38,884 bases of DNA, taken from the NCBI GenBank assembly GCA_018384375.1, contig JAHAYJ010000125.1, positions 1 to 38,884 of the forward strand, read 5' to 3'. Position 1 is the stretch's first letter. Every line of letters starts with the position of its first letter. A program made the position numbers and the translations under genes. Below are positions 15,864 to 24,759 of the stretch, piece by piece. Origin of the DNA: Lachnospiraceae bacterium (GTDB lineage: Bacteria > Bacillota > Clostridia > Lachnospirales > Lachnospiraceae). Under the pieces are notes generated by a model that made no database searches, was not told where the DNA came from, and saw nothing but the letters and a program-made list of their open reading frames with translations.

Positions 15864-17020
15864 TATTTCCTTGTATACTTTCTAAGCATGGGAATTATAT
15901 CATACATTGCCTGTAAAGTATAGCCTACTTCCTCCATTGTGGTAAAAACAGAAAAGCTAAAGCGAATCGTGGATCCGAGCAGTTCCTGATCAACTCCCAT
16001 AGCCTGCAATGTTGCCGACGGCTGTGGTTTATGCGCCGAACAGGCACTTCCGGCTGATACATAGATTCCCTTATCTTCAAGCGCATGAAGGAGAACCTCA
16101 CTACGCACACCCCGGATGGAAACACTGACTACATGAGGTGCGCCTGTTTCATCAGGATGTCCGTTTACGATCACATCATCTATTTTCCTGACCCCTTCCA
16201 CAAAAATCCTTTTCAGTTCATAAAGTCTCTCGACTTCCTCATCCAGATTCTGATAGATCATCTCTACGGCCTTTGCAAGTCCTGCCACGCCCGGAACATT
16301 TTCCGTTCCTGAGCGAGTGCCTCCCTGTTGCCCCCCGCCAAACAAAATTGGCTTTATCTTGACTTTTTCATCTATATACAAAAAACCAATTCCCTTTGGT
16401 CCATGTATCTTATGACCACTTACAGACAAAAGATCGATTTTCATCTTTTTAGGATAAATTCTGAATTTTCCATATCCCTGTACGGCATCCACATGAAACA
16501 GGATCCTGGGGTTCATCCTTTTGATCAGCGCTCCTGCTTCCTCAATCGGTTGCAGGGAACCAACTTCATTATTTGTGTGCATAATGGAAACCAGAATGGT
16601 TTCTCCTGTAATTGCACGTTCCAGATCCTCTAATCTGATACACCCCTTAGAATCAACCGGAAGATACGTTACCTTAAAGCCTTCCTCCTCCAAGTGCTTC
16701 ATCGTCTGCAAAATTGCAGGATGTTCAATCTGTGTCGTGATCAGATGCCTGCCGCTTCTGCAGTTGGCATATGCGCATCCGCGTAATGCCAGATTATCCG
16801 ACTCAGTTCCCCCTGATGTAAAAATAATTTCTTTTTCATTTACCTTTAAATTTTTGGCAATGACCTCTTTTGCATAACGAATATATTTTTCTGCCTCAAC
16901 ACCCTTCCTGTGAAGACTGGATGGATTTCCATAATCCTCGCACATGATCCGGGTCATCAAGGCCGCTACTTCGTCAAAGCATCTGGTAGTCGCCGAATTA
17001 TCTAAATATACCTCCATCAT
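15863..17020 (-). CDS. iscS: Cysteine desulfurase (IscS/NifS family)
   Basis: The protein (about 385 residues) is a PLP enzyme that removes sulfur from cysteine as an enzyme-bound persulfide. It begins EVYLDNSATTRCFDEV, binds PLP through Lys in SVSGHKIHGPKGIGF, and has the active-site Cys in YVSAGSACSAHKPQPS. The partner is most likely ThiI (next gene), as in the Bacillus nifZ-thiI pair. The start at 17020 is eight bases after AGAAAGG; an earlier ATG at 17050 with AGGA before it cannot be excluded, but it would add ten residues not usual in the family. Confidence 0.93.
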   Translation of the reverse strand: MMEVYLDNSATTRCFDEVAALMTRIMCEDYGNPSSLHRKGVEAEKYIRYAKEVIAKNLKVNEKEIIFTSGGTESDNLALRGCAYANCRSGRHLITTQIEHPAILQTMKHLEEEGFKVTYLPVDSKGCIRLEDLERAITGETILVSIMHTNNEVGSLQPIEEAGALIKRMNPRILFHVDAVQGYGKFRIYPKKMKIDLLSVSGHKIHGPKGIGFLYIDEKVKIKPILFGGGQQGGTRSGTENVPGVAGLAKAVEMIYQNLDEEVERLYELKRIFVEGVRKIDDVIVNGHPDETGAPHVVSVSIRGVRSEVLLHALEDKGIYVSAGSACSAHKPQPSATLQAMGVDQELLGSTIRFSFSVFTTMEEVGYTLQAMYDIIPMLRKYTRK

Positions 17021-17082
17021 ATTACCGGCCTTTCTGAACAGAATGTTCATTTTTATCCTATAATTCTACAATTATTATATGA

Positions 17083-17823
17083 TCATTGCTCTAAATGGTA
17101 CATTATTACAGAAAGAACTGCCATCCCCGCCGTCTCTGTCCGAAGAATACGCCGTCCCAAAGTAACAGGCTCAATTCCTGCCTGCATTGCCATCTCTATT
17201 TCTTCCTCTGCAAAGCCGCCCTCCGGCCCGATAAAGACTGCTACCGGTTCTCCCGGCCTAATACCGCTTATTATTTCTTTTGTTCTTTCCATACCCTGTG
17301 CAAGCTCATAAGGAATGATTTTCACCTGTGCACAGCTACTGTAAGCAACTGCCTCCTGAAAGCTCATGACTTCCTTTATTTTCGGAATGATCCCCCGCTT
17401 ACTCTGCTTGGCTGCTGCCTCTGCAATTGCCTGCCACCTTATAAGTTTGCTCTCTGCTTTCTTTGCATCAAGCTTAACCACCGCACGCTTAGACGCCACA
17501 GGAATGATCTCATAGACGCCGAGTTCCACTGCCTTCTGAATGATCAGTTCCATCTTATCTGCTTTAGGCAGCCCTTGAAAAAGATAAATTTTTGAAGCAA
17601 GCTCTACGCCCTCCTCCTTAACGAAAAACAGATCACAGACAATCCTATCCTCATACCATTCCGCTATCCCACAATGATACTCTTTTCCGTCAAGGCCATT
17701 ACTGACAGCAATCTCTTCTCCCGGCTTCATACGAAGAACATTCTTAATATGGTTAACGTCTTTTCCTGTAATGATAATTTTATTACCTTGTATCTGAGAA
17801 GGTTCTACAAAAAAATGATACAT
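17083..17823 (-). CDS. rsmE: 16S rRNA m3U1498 methyltransferase
   Basis: The 246-residue SPOUT-class enzyme methylates U1498 of 16S rRNA. The PUA-like N-terminus MYHFFVEPSQIQGNKIIITGKDVNHIKNVLRM and the C-terminal SAM knot with VFIGPEGGFAEEEIEMA and TLGRRILRTETAGMAVL are characteristic. The ATG at 17823 follows GAGGAGAAGAAA; the open frame extends further upstream into prmA, without support. It starts 14 bases past the prmA stop, as in the widespread prmA-rsmE pair. Confidence 0.95.
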   Translation of the reverse strand: MYHFFVEPSQIQGNKIIITGKDVNHIKNVLRMKPGEEIAVSNGLDGKEYHCGIAEWYEDRIVCDLFFVKEEGVELASKIYLFQGLPKADKMELIIQKAVELGVYEIIPVASKRAVVKLDAKKAESKLIRWQAIAEAAAKQSKRGIIPKIKEVMSFQEAVAYSSCAQVKIIPYELAQGMERTKEIISGIRPGEPVAVFIGPEGGFAEEEIEMAMQAGIEPVTLGRRILRTETAGMAVLSVIMYHLEQ

Positions 17824-17837
17824 TTTCTTCTCCTCGA

Positions 17838-18827
17838 TCAGCTGTTTTTTCGCGCTGTCACACTGACCCATTCGCCCTGATAAGTCACCTCAAGTAACTC
17901 CAGTCCTGCTGCCTTGACAGCTTCCACAACAACACTTTCTTTATCATCAATGATTCCTGATGTAATATAAATACCGCCCTTTTTAAGCTGATGAACAATG
18001 ACCGGAGTAAGAGGTACCAGTACATCGGCAAGAATATTGGCAACTACAATATCATAGCATTCGTAGCCTACCTGATCTTGAATTTCCTTTTCGGTGATAA
18101 TGTTGCCGATCAGTAATTCAAAATCTTCCGGTCGGATACCGTTCACCTCCTTATTTTCCCTGACAGCCTCTATAGCGCAGGGATCAAGATCTGTTCCGAT
18201 TGCTTTCTTTGCACCAAACATCAGTGCCAGGATTGCAAGGATACCGCTCCCTGTTCCTACATCGAGAAGAACCGTCTCAGAGGTAATAAACTTGCGTAGC
18301 TGTCTGATGCAGAGCTGCGTAGTATCGTGCATTCCGGTTCCGAATGCTGTTCCGGGATCAATATGGAGAATCATTTTATCCTTGTCCTCTTGTGCTACCT
18401 CCTCCCAGGAAGGAATTACCAGCACGTCATCGATAGTGAACTGGTGAAAGTACTGCTTCCAGTTATTAATCCAGTCAATATCCTCTGTCTCGTCAACGGA
18501 TACGCTTCCCTCACCAATCTCCATAAAGAAACGTAGCTCTTCAAGTTCTGCTTTTACTTTCGAAAGAACCTCTTCCACAGTTGTCTTTTCGCCATTCACC
18601 TCAAGGCTCCCGTCATCCTTTTCTTCAACAAAAAAACTTAAATACGCAATCCCGTCATCCTCCGGTCCGTCCGGCAGGATATCTACAAACATCTGCTCCT
18701 TTTCTGCCGCCGTAAGCGGCACTTTATCCTCAATTTGTGCTCCCTCCAAACCAATGTCATAAAGCGTGCTGATAATAATATCTTCTGCATCTGTAATTGT
18801 CTTTATCCTGAATTTCATCCATTTCAT
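17838..18827 (-). CDS. prmA: Ribosomal protein L11 methyltransferase
   Basis: The 329-residue enzyme trimethylates lysines and the N-terminus of ribosomal protein L11. It has an N-terminal substrate-recognition domain (to about 130), then a SAM domain with LHIDPGTAFGTGMHDTTQLC, LLDVGTGSGILAILALMFGAK, GTDLDPCAIEAVREN and IVVANILADVL. The start at 18827 has AAGGAGC five bases upstream. It heads the prmA-rsmE-iscS-thiI run; its promoter probably overlaps the divergent nudC promoter in the 98-base gap. Confidence 0.95.
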   Translation of the reverse strand: MKWMKFRIKTITDAEDIIISTLYDIGLEGAQIEDKVPLTAAEKEQMFVDILPDGPEDDGIAYLSFFVEEKDDGSLEVNGEKTTVEEVLSKVKAELEELRFFMEIGEGSVSVDETEDIDWINNWKQYFHQFTIDDVLVIPSWEEVAQEDKDKMILHIDPGTAFGTGMHDTTQLCIRQLRKFITSETVLLDVGTGSGILAILALMFGAKKAIGTDLDPCAIEAVRENKEVNGIRPEDFELLIGNIITEKEIQDQVGYECYDIVVANILADVLVPLTPVIVHQLKKGGIYITSGIIDDKESVVVEAVKAAGLELLEVTYQGEWVSVTARKNS

Positions 18828-18853
18828 AAAAAGCTCCTTACCCAATAATTCAG

Positions 18854-18882
18854 TTGCATCCTACAAAGTTTAATATTATCAT
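18854..18882 (+). promoter_or_regulatory. Promoter candidate for nudC-MFS
   Basis: TTGCAT (18854-18859), 17-bp spacer, TATCAT (18877-18882) on the plus strand, 44 bases before the nudC start. The gap between the divergent prmA and nudC genes is short, so the promoters must lie close together. Confidence 0.5.
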
Positions 18883-18925
18883 AGAAACAGCTATGATTCC
18901 AGCAGAAAATCAAGGAGAATACATA

Positions 18926-19762
18926 ATGATACAGGACATTTACCCCCATATTTACCATAACGAATATAAAGATATTGAACCCGCTGAAAATGACTTTATC
19001 CTGATATTTCAAAAAAATAAAGTTTTGGTCAGATTTCAAGATGGGAAATTACGCTATCCTACTTTTTCTGAAATGCATGAATATACATGCTGCTATCACT
19101 ATCTGTTTTCCATAGACCGTTACCCCTATTTTCTGGCCTATTTCTCTACCGCAGAAGAAACCTGCATTCATCTTGACGGCTATTCCTATGAGGATGTAAC
19201 CGTTTTCCGCACAGCAGATTCCCGTCATAATGCCTTTGCCGGCATCACAGGCCACCATCTTTTTAACTGGTACCGAACCAATCAGTTCTGCGGTTGCTGT
19301 AGCCAAAAAATGTTACCTGACCACAAAGAGCGAATGCTTTATTGTCCCTCCTGCGGGAATACTGTCTATCCCAGAATTTCTCCTGCTGTAATTGTCGGTG
19401 TTATCAACAAAGATAGGCTTCTTATGAGCAGATATGCCGGGCGATCCTATACCCGATATGCCTTGATTGCAGGATTTACAGAAATTGGCGAAAATGCTGA
19501 GCAGACAGTTGCCCGGGAAGTCATGGAAGAGGTGGGGCTTAAGGTGAAGAATATCAGATACTATAAAAGCCAACCCTGGGCATTTTCCGGAAGTCTTTTG
19601 ATGGGATTCTTCGCGGAGCTTGACGGGGACGATGTCATCACCCTGGATACCAACGAATTGTCGGAAGCCGGCTGGTTTTCCCGGGATGAAATTGACCTTG
19701 AGGATGACCATTTAAGCCTGACAAGAGAAATGATCATGCTATTTAAGCAAAATAAGATATAA
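18926..19762 (+). CDS. nudC: NAD(+) diphosphatase / RNA NAD-decapping NUDIX hydrolase
   Basis: The 278-residue protein has the NudC architecture: an N-terminal domain, a four-Cys zinc ribbon (C122, C125, C140, C143), then a NUDIX box at 183-205 (GFTEIGE...AREVMEEVGL) and the NudC-specific SQPWAFSGSLLMGF at 215-228, close to the SQPWPFPxS motif that marks NAD(H) specificity. It cleaves NAD(H) and, in E. coli, removes NAD caps from RNA. The ATG at 18926 follows AAGGAG by eight bases. The next gene, an MFS transporter, starts 22 bases downstream of the stop. Confidence 0.92.
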   Translation: MIQDIYPHIYHNEYKDIEPAENDFILIFQKNKVLVRFQDGKLRYPTFSEMHEYTCCYHYLFSIDRYPYFLAYFSTAEETCIHLDGYSYEDVTVFRTADSRHNAFAGITGHHLFNWYRTNQFCGCCSQKMLPDHKERMLYCPSCGNTVYPRISPAVIVGVINKDRLLMSRYAGRSYTRYALIAGFTEIGENAEQTVAREVMEEVGLKVKNIRYYKSQPWAFSGSLLMGFFAELDGDDVITLDTNELSEAGWFSRDEIDLEDDHLSLTREMIMLFKQNKI

Positions 19763-19784
19763 TAAAATCAGAAGGAACTTTAAT

Positions 19785-20951
19785 ATGACACACTTACTTT
19801 TAGCAGTTATTTATTTATCTTTTACCAGCCTGGGGCTTCCTGATTCTCTGCTGGGATCAGCTTGGCCTTCCATGTACGGCGAATTTAGTGTGCCGGTTTC
19901 CTATGCCGGCTTTGTTTCCATGATTATTGCAATCGGCACCGTTATTTCCAGTCTGCAAAGTGACAGACTTACGCTCCGATTAGGCACGGGAAAGGTAACT
20001 GCAATCAGCGTGGCAACTACCGCTGTTGCACTCTTAGGGTTTTCCACCAGCCATTCCTTCTGGGTCATCTGCCTCTGGGCAATCCCCTACGGACTGGGTG
20101 CCGGTAGTGTAGATGCTTCACTGAATAACTATGTGGCACTTCACTATGCCAGCCGCCATATGAACTGGCTTCATTGCATGTGGGGTGTTGGCGCCTCCAT
20201 CGGCCCTTATATTATGGGATATGCACTTACCGGCGGCAAAAGCTGGAATTCCGGATATCTCATTATTTCCATTTTACAAATCATACTAACCTTCCTGTTA
20301 ATATGCAGCCTGCCTCTCTGGAAAGGGCGCACTGCTACAGCAACAGATTCAAGTGGCAGAGAGACTCCCGTGCGGCCTCTTTCCCTAAAGCAGATTTTTC
20401 AAATTCCGGGGGCAAAAGATGTTATGATTACCTTTTTCTGTTATTGTGCCCTCGAACAGACCACGGGCTTGTGGGCGAGCAGCTATCTGGTACTTCACAG
20501 AAATCTGACGACACAAACAGCCGCATTTCTGGCAAGTCTCTTCTTTATCGGTATTACCGTCGGACGTGCAATCAGTGGCTTTATGACAATAAAATTCAAT
20601 GATGTGCAGATGATTCGTCTTGGCGAAGGTATTATTTTCCTTGGCATCATCACTCTGCTTCTTCCCTTTGGCAAAGTCTCCTCTATGACCGGATTGATTC
20701 TCATCGGACTTGGATGTGCACCGATTTATCCCTGCATCATTCATTCCACTCCGAAGCACTTCGGCGCCGACAGATCACAGGCACTCATCGGTGTCCAAAT
20801 GGCAAGCGCCTACATTGGAATCTGCCTGATGCCTCCGATTTTCGGATTGATCGCAAATCATATATCCATTGCGCTTCTACCAATTTTTTTACTAGCAGTT
20901 CTGATTCTTATGGGCTTTATGCATGAGTTGCTCATCAAAACATGTAACTGA
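19785..20951 (+). CDS. MFS transporter (FucP/YfkF-like)
   Basis: The 388-residue, very hydrophobic protein has about twelve transmembrane segments in two halves split by a polar loop near residues 188-200. The N-terminal LGLPDSLLGSAWPSMYGEF and the RLGTGKVTAIS loop resemble the fucose-permease-like branch of the major facilitator superfamily; the substrate cannot be read from the sequence. AAGGAAC precedes the ATG. Co-transcription with nudC is likely. It faces the aldo/keto reductase gene, and an 11-bp inverted repeat covers both stop codons. Confidence 0.85.
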   Translation: MTHLLLAVIYLSFTSLGLPDSLLGSAWPSMYGEFSVPVSYAGFVSMIIAIGTVISSLQSDRLTLRLGTGKVTAISVATTAVALLGFSTSHSFWVICLWAIPYGLGAGSVDASLNNYVALHYASRHMNWLHCMWGVGASIGPYIMGYALTGGKSWNSGYLIISILQIILTFLLICSLPLWKGRTATATDSSGRETPVRPLSLKQIFQIPGAKDVMITFFCYCALEQTTGLWASSYLVLHRNLTTQTAAFLASLFFIGITVGRAISGFMTIKFNDVQMIRLGEGIIFLGIITLLLPFGKVSSMTGLILIGLGCAPIYPCIIHSTPKHFGADRSQALIGVQMASAYIGICLMPPIFGLIANHISIALLPIFLLAVLILMGFMHELLIKTCN

Positions 20952-20986
20952 TAAAGGCCCTTTTCATCAGCCATTCTTTATCAGTT
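20946..20986. repeat. 11-bp inverted repeat covering both convergent stop codons
   Basis: AACTGATAAAG (20946-20956) is perfectly complementary to CTTTATCAGTT (20976-20986). The TGA of the MFS gene (20949-20951) and the TGA of the aldo/keto reductase (20983-20981) lie in equivalent positions of the two arms. The 19-nt loop is T-rich on the plus strand, but neither strand has a T run after the stem. It may be a bidirectional mRNA 3' end. Confidence 0.6.
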
Positions 20987-21973
20987 CAAAATTTCATCTA
21001 TCTTCTTCAATTCTTCTTCCGAGTAAGAAGTATTCTCAAGCGCCTTAATATTTTCCAGTATCTGTTCCGGCCTGCTGGCACCGATTAAAACAGAAGTCAC
21101 CTTACCATCCCTGAGAATCCAGGAGAGAGCCAGCTGTGTCAGAGATTGCCCTCTTTCCTTTGCTATTTCATCCAGTCTGCGTACCTTCTCAAGCTTTTCT
21201 GTATCCAAATCTTTCTCATGCAGATAAGGGCTCTTGCCGGAACCGATCCTTGAATCCTTCGGAATTCCAGTTAAATACTTTCCTGTCAATACCCCCTGTG
21301 CAAGCGGGCTGAAAGCAATACACCCGATTCCATTTTCAAACAGAAAATCCTTCAACCCATCTTCCTCTATCCATCGATCCAACATTGAGTATCTTGGCTG
21401 ATGAATAACAAAAGGAGTTCCCTGTTTTTGCAGAATCTCATAAGCTTTACTGGTCTGCTCTCTATTATAATTTGAAATTCCCACATAAAGCGCTTTACCC
21501 GATCTGACTATCTGATCAAGTGCTGCCATCGTCTCCTCAAGCGGTGTTTCCGGATCCGGTCTGTGATGGTAAAAAATATCTACATAGTCGATCCCCATTC
21601 TCTTTAAGCTCTCATCCAGGCTGGCAATCAGATATTTTCTGGAGCCTCCGTTCCCATAGGGTCCCTTCCACATATCATAGCCTGCTTTGCTTGAAATAAT
21701 CATTTCATTCCGGTAAGGCATCAGATCTGATTTTAGGATTCTTCCCATATTTGCTTCCGCACTTCCATAGACAGGACCATAATTATTGGCAAGATCAAAA
21801 TGTGTAATTCCATTATCAAAGGCGGTAAAAAGAATCTTTTTCATGTTCTCCACATCATTGACAGAACCAAAATTATGCCACATACCCAAAGAAAGCGCGG
21901 GAAGCTTAAGTCCGCTCCTTCCGCAGCAATTATAAGTCATCTTTTCATATCTGTTTTCTTTTGCAATATACAT
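20981..21973 (-). CDS. Aldo/keto reductase (YghZ / L-glyceraldehyde-3-phosphate reductase-like)
   Basis: The 330-residue cytoplasmic NADPH-type reductase has the AKR signatures: catalytic Asp/Tyr in HFDLANNYGP, Lys in ISSKAGYDMWKGPYG, His in DIFYHHRPDP. MTYNCCGRSGLKLPALSLGMWHNFG, WKGPYGNGGSRKYL and the length match the YghZ/Gpr subgroup (AKR14), which reduces L-glyceraldehyde 3-phosphate and methylglyoxal. The start at 21973 has CTGGAGG upstream. It follows spmA by 28 bases and may share its transcript. Confidence 0.9.
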   Translation of the reverse strand: MYIAKENRYEKMTYNCCGRSGLKLPALSLGMWHNFGSVNDVENMKKILFTAFDNGITHFDLANNYGPVYGSAEANMGRILKSDLMPYRNEMIISSKAGYDMWKGPYGNGGSRKYLIASLDESLKRMGIDYVDIFYHHRPDPETPLEETMAALDQIVRSGKALYVGISNYNREQTSKAYEILQKQGTPFVIHQPRYSMLDRWIEEDGLKDFLFENGIGCIAFSPLAQGVLTGKYLTGIPKDSRIGSGKSPYLHEKDLDTEKLEKVRRLDEIAKERGQSLTQLALSWILRDGKVTSVLIGASRPEQILENIKALENTSYSEEELKKIDEILN

Positions 21974-22001
21974 ACTTTTCCTCCAGTGTTTTCCCATTTT
22001 T

Positions 22002-22643
22002 CTATCTTTTTCGGCATATTCTATCCTTTATTTTACAATATAAAATTGCCACCAGGGTACTGATTAAAGTTGCCACAATCGCGGGAGCAATAATTCCTGC
22101 CGGATTCACACTGCCATACTGCTGCCGGTATGCAATCATATTAACCGGTATCAGCTGCAGCGATGAAATATTCAAAATCAAAAAAGTGCACATTTCATTA
22201 CTGGCAACACGTATCTTTTCCGAATCCTTACAATGCCCCTCCTGGCCAGAGAGATAAGCCGGATCCCCTCTTTGTTCTTCCAGCCTTGCCAGTTCTTCCA
22301 TCGCCTTCAACCCCGCAGGTGTACATGCCCACCCAAGTCCAAGAATATTGGCGATGATATTCATGGAAATATAATCTCTGGATTTGTGTCCTTGGGGAAT
22401 CCGTGGAAACATAAAAGAAATAAAAGGAGATAACTTTTTCGTGAGCTTCAGAATCAGGCCGGATTTTTCTGCCACCTCCATAAGGCCGACCCACAATGCC
22501 ATCACCCCTGCCATGGTAATGCACAGTGAAACCGCTTCCCCTGCACTGTCCAGTGCTGCTTCCGTAACCGCCTTCATATTTCCGGTTAATGCACCAAATA
22601 TAATTCCAAGTGCGATCATTGCTGCCCAAATATAATTTAGCAA
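22002..22643 (-). CDS. spmA: Spore maturation protein A (nucleoside-recognition domain membrane protein)
   Basis: The 213-residue membrane protein matches SpmA: LNYIWAAMIALGIIFGALTGNMKAVTEAALDSAGEAVSLCITMAGVMALWVGLMEVAEKSG (split into several helices), then FPRIPQGHKSRDYISMNIIANILGLGWACTPAGLKAMEEL. In Bacillus SpmA acts with SpmB in spore core dehydration. The proposed TTG start gives the usual MLNYIWA N-terminus; the frame to 22706 would overlap its own promoter and lacks a ribosome site. The ribosome site for TTG is weak. spmB, usually next to spmA, is not in the window. The promoter lies back to back with that of the next plus-strand gene. Confidence 0.85.
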   Translation of the reverse strand: MLNYIWAAMIALGIIFGALTGNMKAVTEAALDSAGEAVSLCITMAGVMALWVGLMEVAEKSGLILKLTKKLSPFISFMFPRIPQGHKSRDYISMNIIANILGLGWACTPAGLKAMEELARLEEQRGDPAYLSGQEGHCKDSEKIRVASNEMCTFLILNISSLQLIPVNMIAYRQQYGSVNPAGIIAPAIVATLISTLVAILYCKIKDRICRKR

Positions 22644-22683
22644 AGAATCACTCTTTTCTTTTTTATTAAGATATGACTCCCTA

Positions 22684-22713
22684 TTGCATATTATATCACA
22701 TTTCATTTATAAT
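22684..22713 (+). promoter_or_regulatory. Promoter of the pseudopilin-like cluster
   Basis: TTGCAT (22684-22689), 18-bp spacer, perfect TATAAT (22708-22713). Start expected near 22720, about 39 nt before the lipoprotein ATG at 22759. The minus-strand spmA -10 lies inside this spacer. Confidence 0.6.
22690..22699 (-). promoter_or_regulatory. Extended -10 promoter candidate of spmA
   Basis: Minus-strand TATAAT (22690-22695) preceded by TG plus A, an extended -10; the -35 region (AACAAA) is poor. The start would fall near 22683, about 40 nt ahead of the TTG start of spmA. It lies inside the spacer of the plus-strand promoter, so the two polymerases should exclude each other. Confidence 0.5.
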
Positions 22714-22758
22714 TTGTTCAGGCACTTTAATTCAAAATATCCGACAAAGGAACAAAAA

Positions 22759-23676
22759 ATGACAAGGAAAATCAAAGCTGTGCTTCTGCTTTGCTTTTTG
22801 ATCATCCCTGTTCAGGGATGTCAAAAAGAACCGGAACCATATGTCTCTGCTTCTACCACAATCAGAGACAACACTCCGGAATGTCTGGTTCCCTCTGCAG
22901 ACGGCACTACTGTTTATGATAATGAATATGTATCTATAGACGCTTCACATACACAGGAAGGCTACCTCATGGCATCTTACCTAGGCTCCTGCAGCAAAGT
23001 AAAGCTTCAGCTCACCGGTCCCGACTATATAACTTATACCTATGACATGTCCGGTGATGGATATGAAGTATTTCCTATTTCTGCCGGTGATGGTACTTAT
23101 ACTCTTGGCGTTTACGAAAATGTGGAAGGAAGTCAATATGCCACCATATTTTCAAAGGAACTGCAATTGACAATTACGAACACCATGGGTGCTTTTCTGT
23201 ATCCTAACCAATATGTCAATTTTAATTCATCCAGTCGTGTTGTAAGTACCGCCCAAGATCTTGTTTCTAATGCACATGACGATCTGGAAGCTATAAATTT
23301 TATCTATAATTACGTAATTGCAAATATTACATATGATTTTGACAAAGCGCAAAATGTACAAAGTGGATATATTCCTAATGTAGATGAAATCCTTTCCAAA
23401 AAAACCGGTATCTGCCTTGATTATGCAGCTGTTATGGCGAGTATGCTTCGCTCTCAGAAAATACCTACCCGTCTGGAGGTTGGTTATGCCGGTGAAGCCT
23501 ACCACGCCTGGATCAGTACCTATGTGGAAGATCAGGGGTGGATCAACGGTATTATTCAATTTGATGGAGAAAACTGGTCCATTATGGATCCTACCTTTGC
23601 CGCCAACGCTAAAGAGAAAGATCTGAAAAACTTTATTGGCGATGGAAGCAATTATGTTACCAAATATATCTATTAA
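22759..23676 (+). CDS. Lipoprotein with transglutaminase-like domain
   Basis: The 305-residue protein has a lipoprotein signal (VQGC, lipidated Cys21), a beta-rich region to about 150, and a transglutaminase/protease-like domain: Cys in KKTGICLDYAAVMASMLRS, His in EAYHAWIS and Asp in WSIMDPTFAAN form the triad. It is anchored outside the membrane and may crosslink, cleave or simply bind proteins; its substrate is unknown. AAAGGAAC precedes the ATG at 22759; the frame stays open upstream over the promoter. It stands first in a run with a type II secretion F protein (12 bases downstream) and pilin-like proteins, so its target may be that assembly. Confidence 0.82.
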   Translation: MTRKIKAVLLLCFLIIPVQGCQKEPEPYVSASTTIRDNTPECLVPSADGTTVYDNEYVSIDASHTQEGYLMASYLGSCSKVKLQLTGPDYITYTYDMSGDGYEVFPISAGDGTYTLGVYENVEGSQYATIFSKELQLTITNTMGAFLYPNQYVNFNSSSRVVSTAQDLVSNAHDDLEAINFIYNYVIANITYDFDKAQNVQSGYIPNVDEILSKKTGICLDYAAVMASMLRSQKIPTRLEVGYAGEAYHAWISTYVEDQGWINGIIQFDGENWSIMDPTFAANAKEKDLKNFIGDGSNYVTKYIY

Positions 23677-23688
23677 CCGGAGGTTTCT

Positions 23689-24735
23689 ATGAAAAGTCCA
23701 AAGCGTTTATCAAATGCAGAAATATCATCATTCTGTCGTCAAACTGCACTTATTATTCAGGCCGGGATCACTCCTGCAGAAGGCATGGATATACTTGTCC
23801 ATGACACTGTCAGCAAGGAAGGAAAAGAACTCCTGCAACAGATTGGGGATACTTGCCGAAGTGGGAAATATCTTCACGAGGCACTTGCTGCCACAGGAGT
23901 ATTTCCAAATTATGTGGTATCACTGATTGCCCTGGGAGAGGAATCCGGTAATCTGGACTCTGTCCTTTTATCCCTTGCGGAATACTACGAACGCGAGGAA
24001 AACATTGCCGAAAGTATAAAATCTGCTGTGACCTATCCCATGATCATGATTGTTATGATGTTTGTTGTAATCCTTGTACTGGTACTAAAGGTTCTTCCCA
24101 TATTCAGACAGGTATTTGTGCAATTAGGAACAGAGATGAGTCCTCTTGCCCAGTCCTTGCTAAATATTGGAAATACCTTAAGTAAATATTCTATTTTGTT
24201 CACTATCATTTTGTTTTTACTTATTGGAATCAGCCTTTTCCTATACAAAACACCTCAGGGACGGAAACAAATGCAGCATTTTCTTTCTCATTTTTCTTTA
24301 ACAAGAAGTTTTTATGACAAAGTAGCTGCAGGCAGATTTGCAAGTGGCATGTATCTTGCTTTTACCAGCGGAATGGATACTTACCAAAGTCTGGATATGA
24401 TTTCCGGCATTGTGGAAAACGATCAAATGGTAAAGAAAATTGAGCTGTGTAAACAGGAAATTGAACGCAGTTCTAACCTTCCTGAGGCACTTGCGAAATC
24501 AGAAATTTTCTCCGGCCTTTACTCTCGCATGGTAGCTGTAGGCTTTCGTTCCGGTTCCACTGATATTGTTATGAAGCAGATTGCAAAAAGCTATGAAGAG
24601 GAAACCGATAAACAAATTGCCAGAATAGTTTCTATTATAGAACCTACTCTTGTAATTCTTCTTTCTCTTATTGTTGGCATTATCCTTCTTTCGGTTATGC
24701 TTCCACTCATGGGAATAATGTCCAGCATCGGCTAA
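23689..24735 (+). CDS. Type II secretion / type IV pilus inner-membrane platform protein (GspF/PilC family)
   Basis: The 348-residue protein contains two T2SSF domains: the first from LSNAEISSFCRQTALIIQAGITPAEGMDIL to EESGNLDSVLLSLAEYYEREENI, the second from the RFASGMYLAFTSGMDTYQSLDMI segment to AVGFRSGSTDIVMKQIAKSYEEETDKQ. Three transmembrane helices lie near 120-140, 165-185 and 320-345. Family members couple the assembly ATPase to pseudopilus growth. Length is at the short end of PilC/GspF (about 350-400). No ATPase, secretin or prepilin peptidase gene is in the window. CGGAGG lies five bases before the ATG. Confidence 0.9.
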   Translation: MKSPKRLSNAEISSFCRQTALIIQAGITPAEGMDILVHDTVSKEGKELLQQIGDTCRSGKYLHEALAATGVFPNYVVSLIALGEESGNLDSVLLSLAEYYEREENIAESIKSAVTYPMIMIVMMFVVILVLVLKVLPIFRQVFVQLGTEMSPLAQSLLNIGNTLSKYSILFTIILFLLIGISLFLYKTPQGRKQMQHFLSHFSLTRSFYDKVAAGRFASGMYLAFTSGMDTYQSLDMISGIVENDQMVKKIELCKQEIERSSNLPEALAKSEIFSGLYSRMVAVGFRSGSTDIVMKQIAKSYEEETDKQIARIVSIIEPTLVILLSLIVGIILLSVMLPLMGIMSSIG

Positions 24736-24759
24736 GCTTACTTACGGAGGTTTCGATTT

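Noticed and set aside
22684-22758. Longer N-terminus of the transglutaminase lipoprotein from ATG 22684
   Set aside because: It would run over the promoter and put 25 residues ahead of a clean lipoprotein signal; the ribosome site is at the inner ATG.
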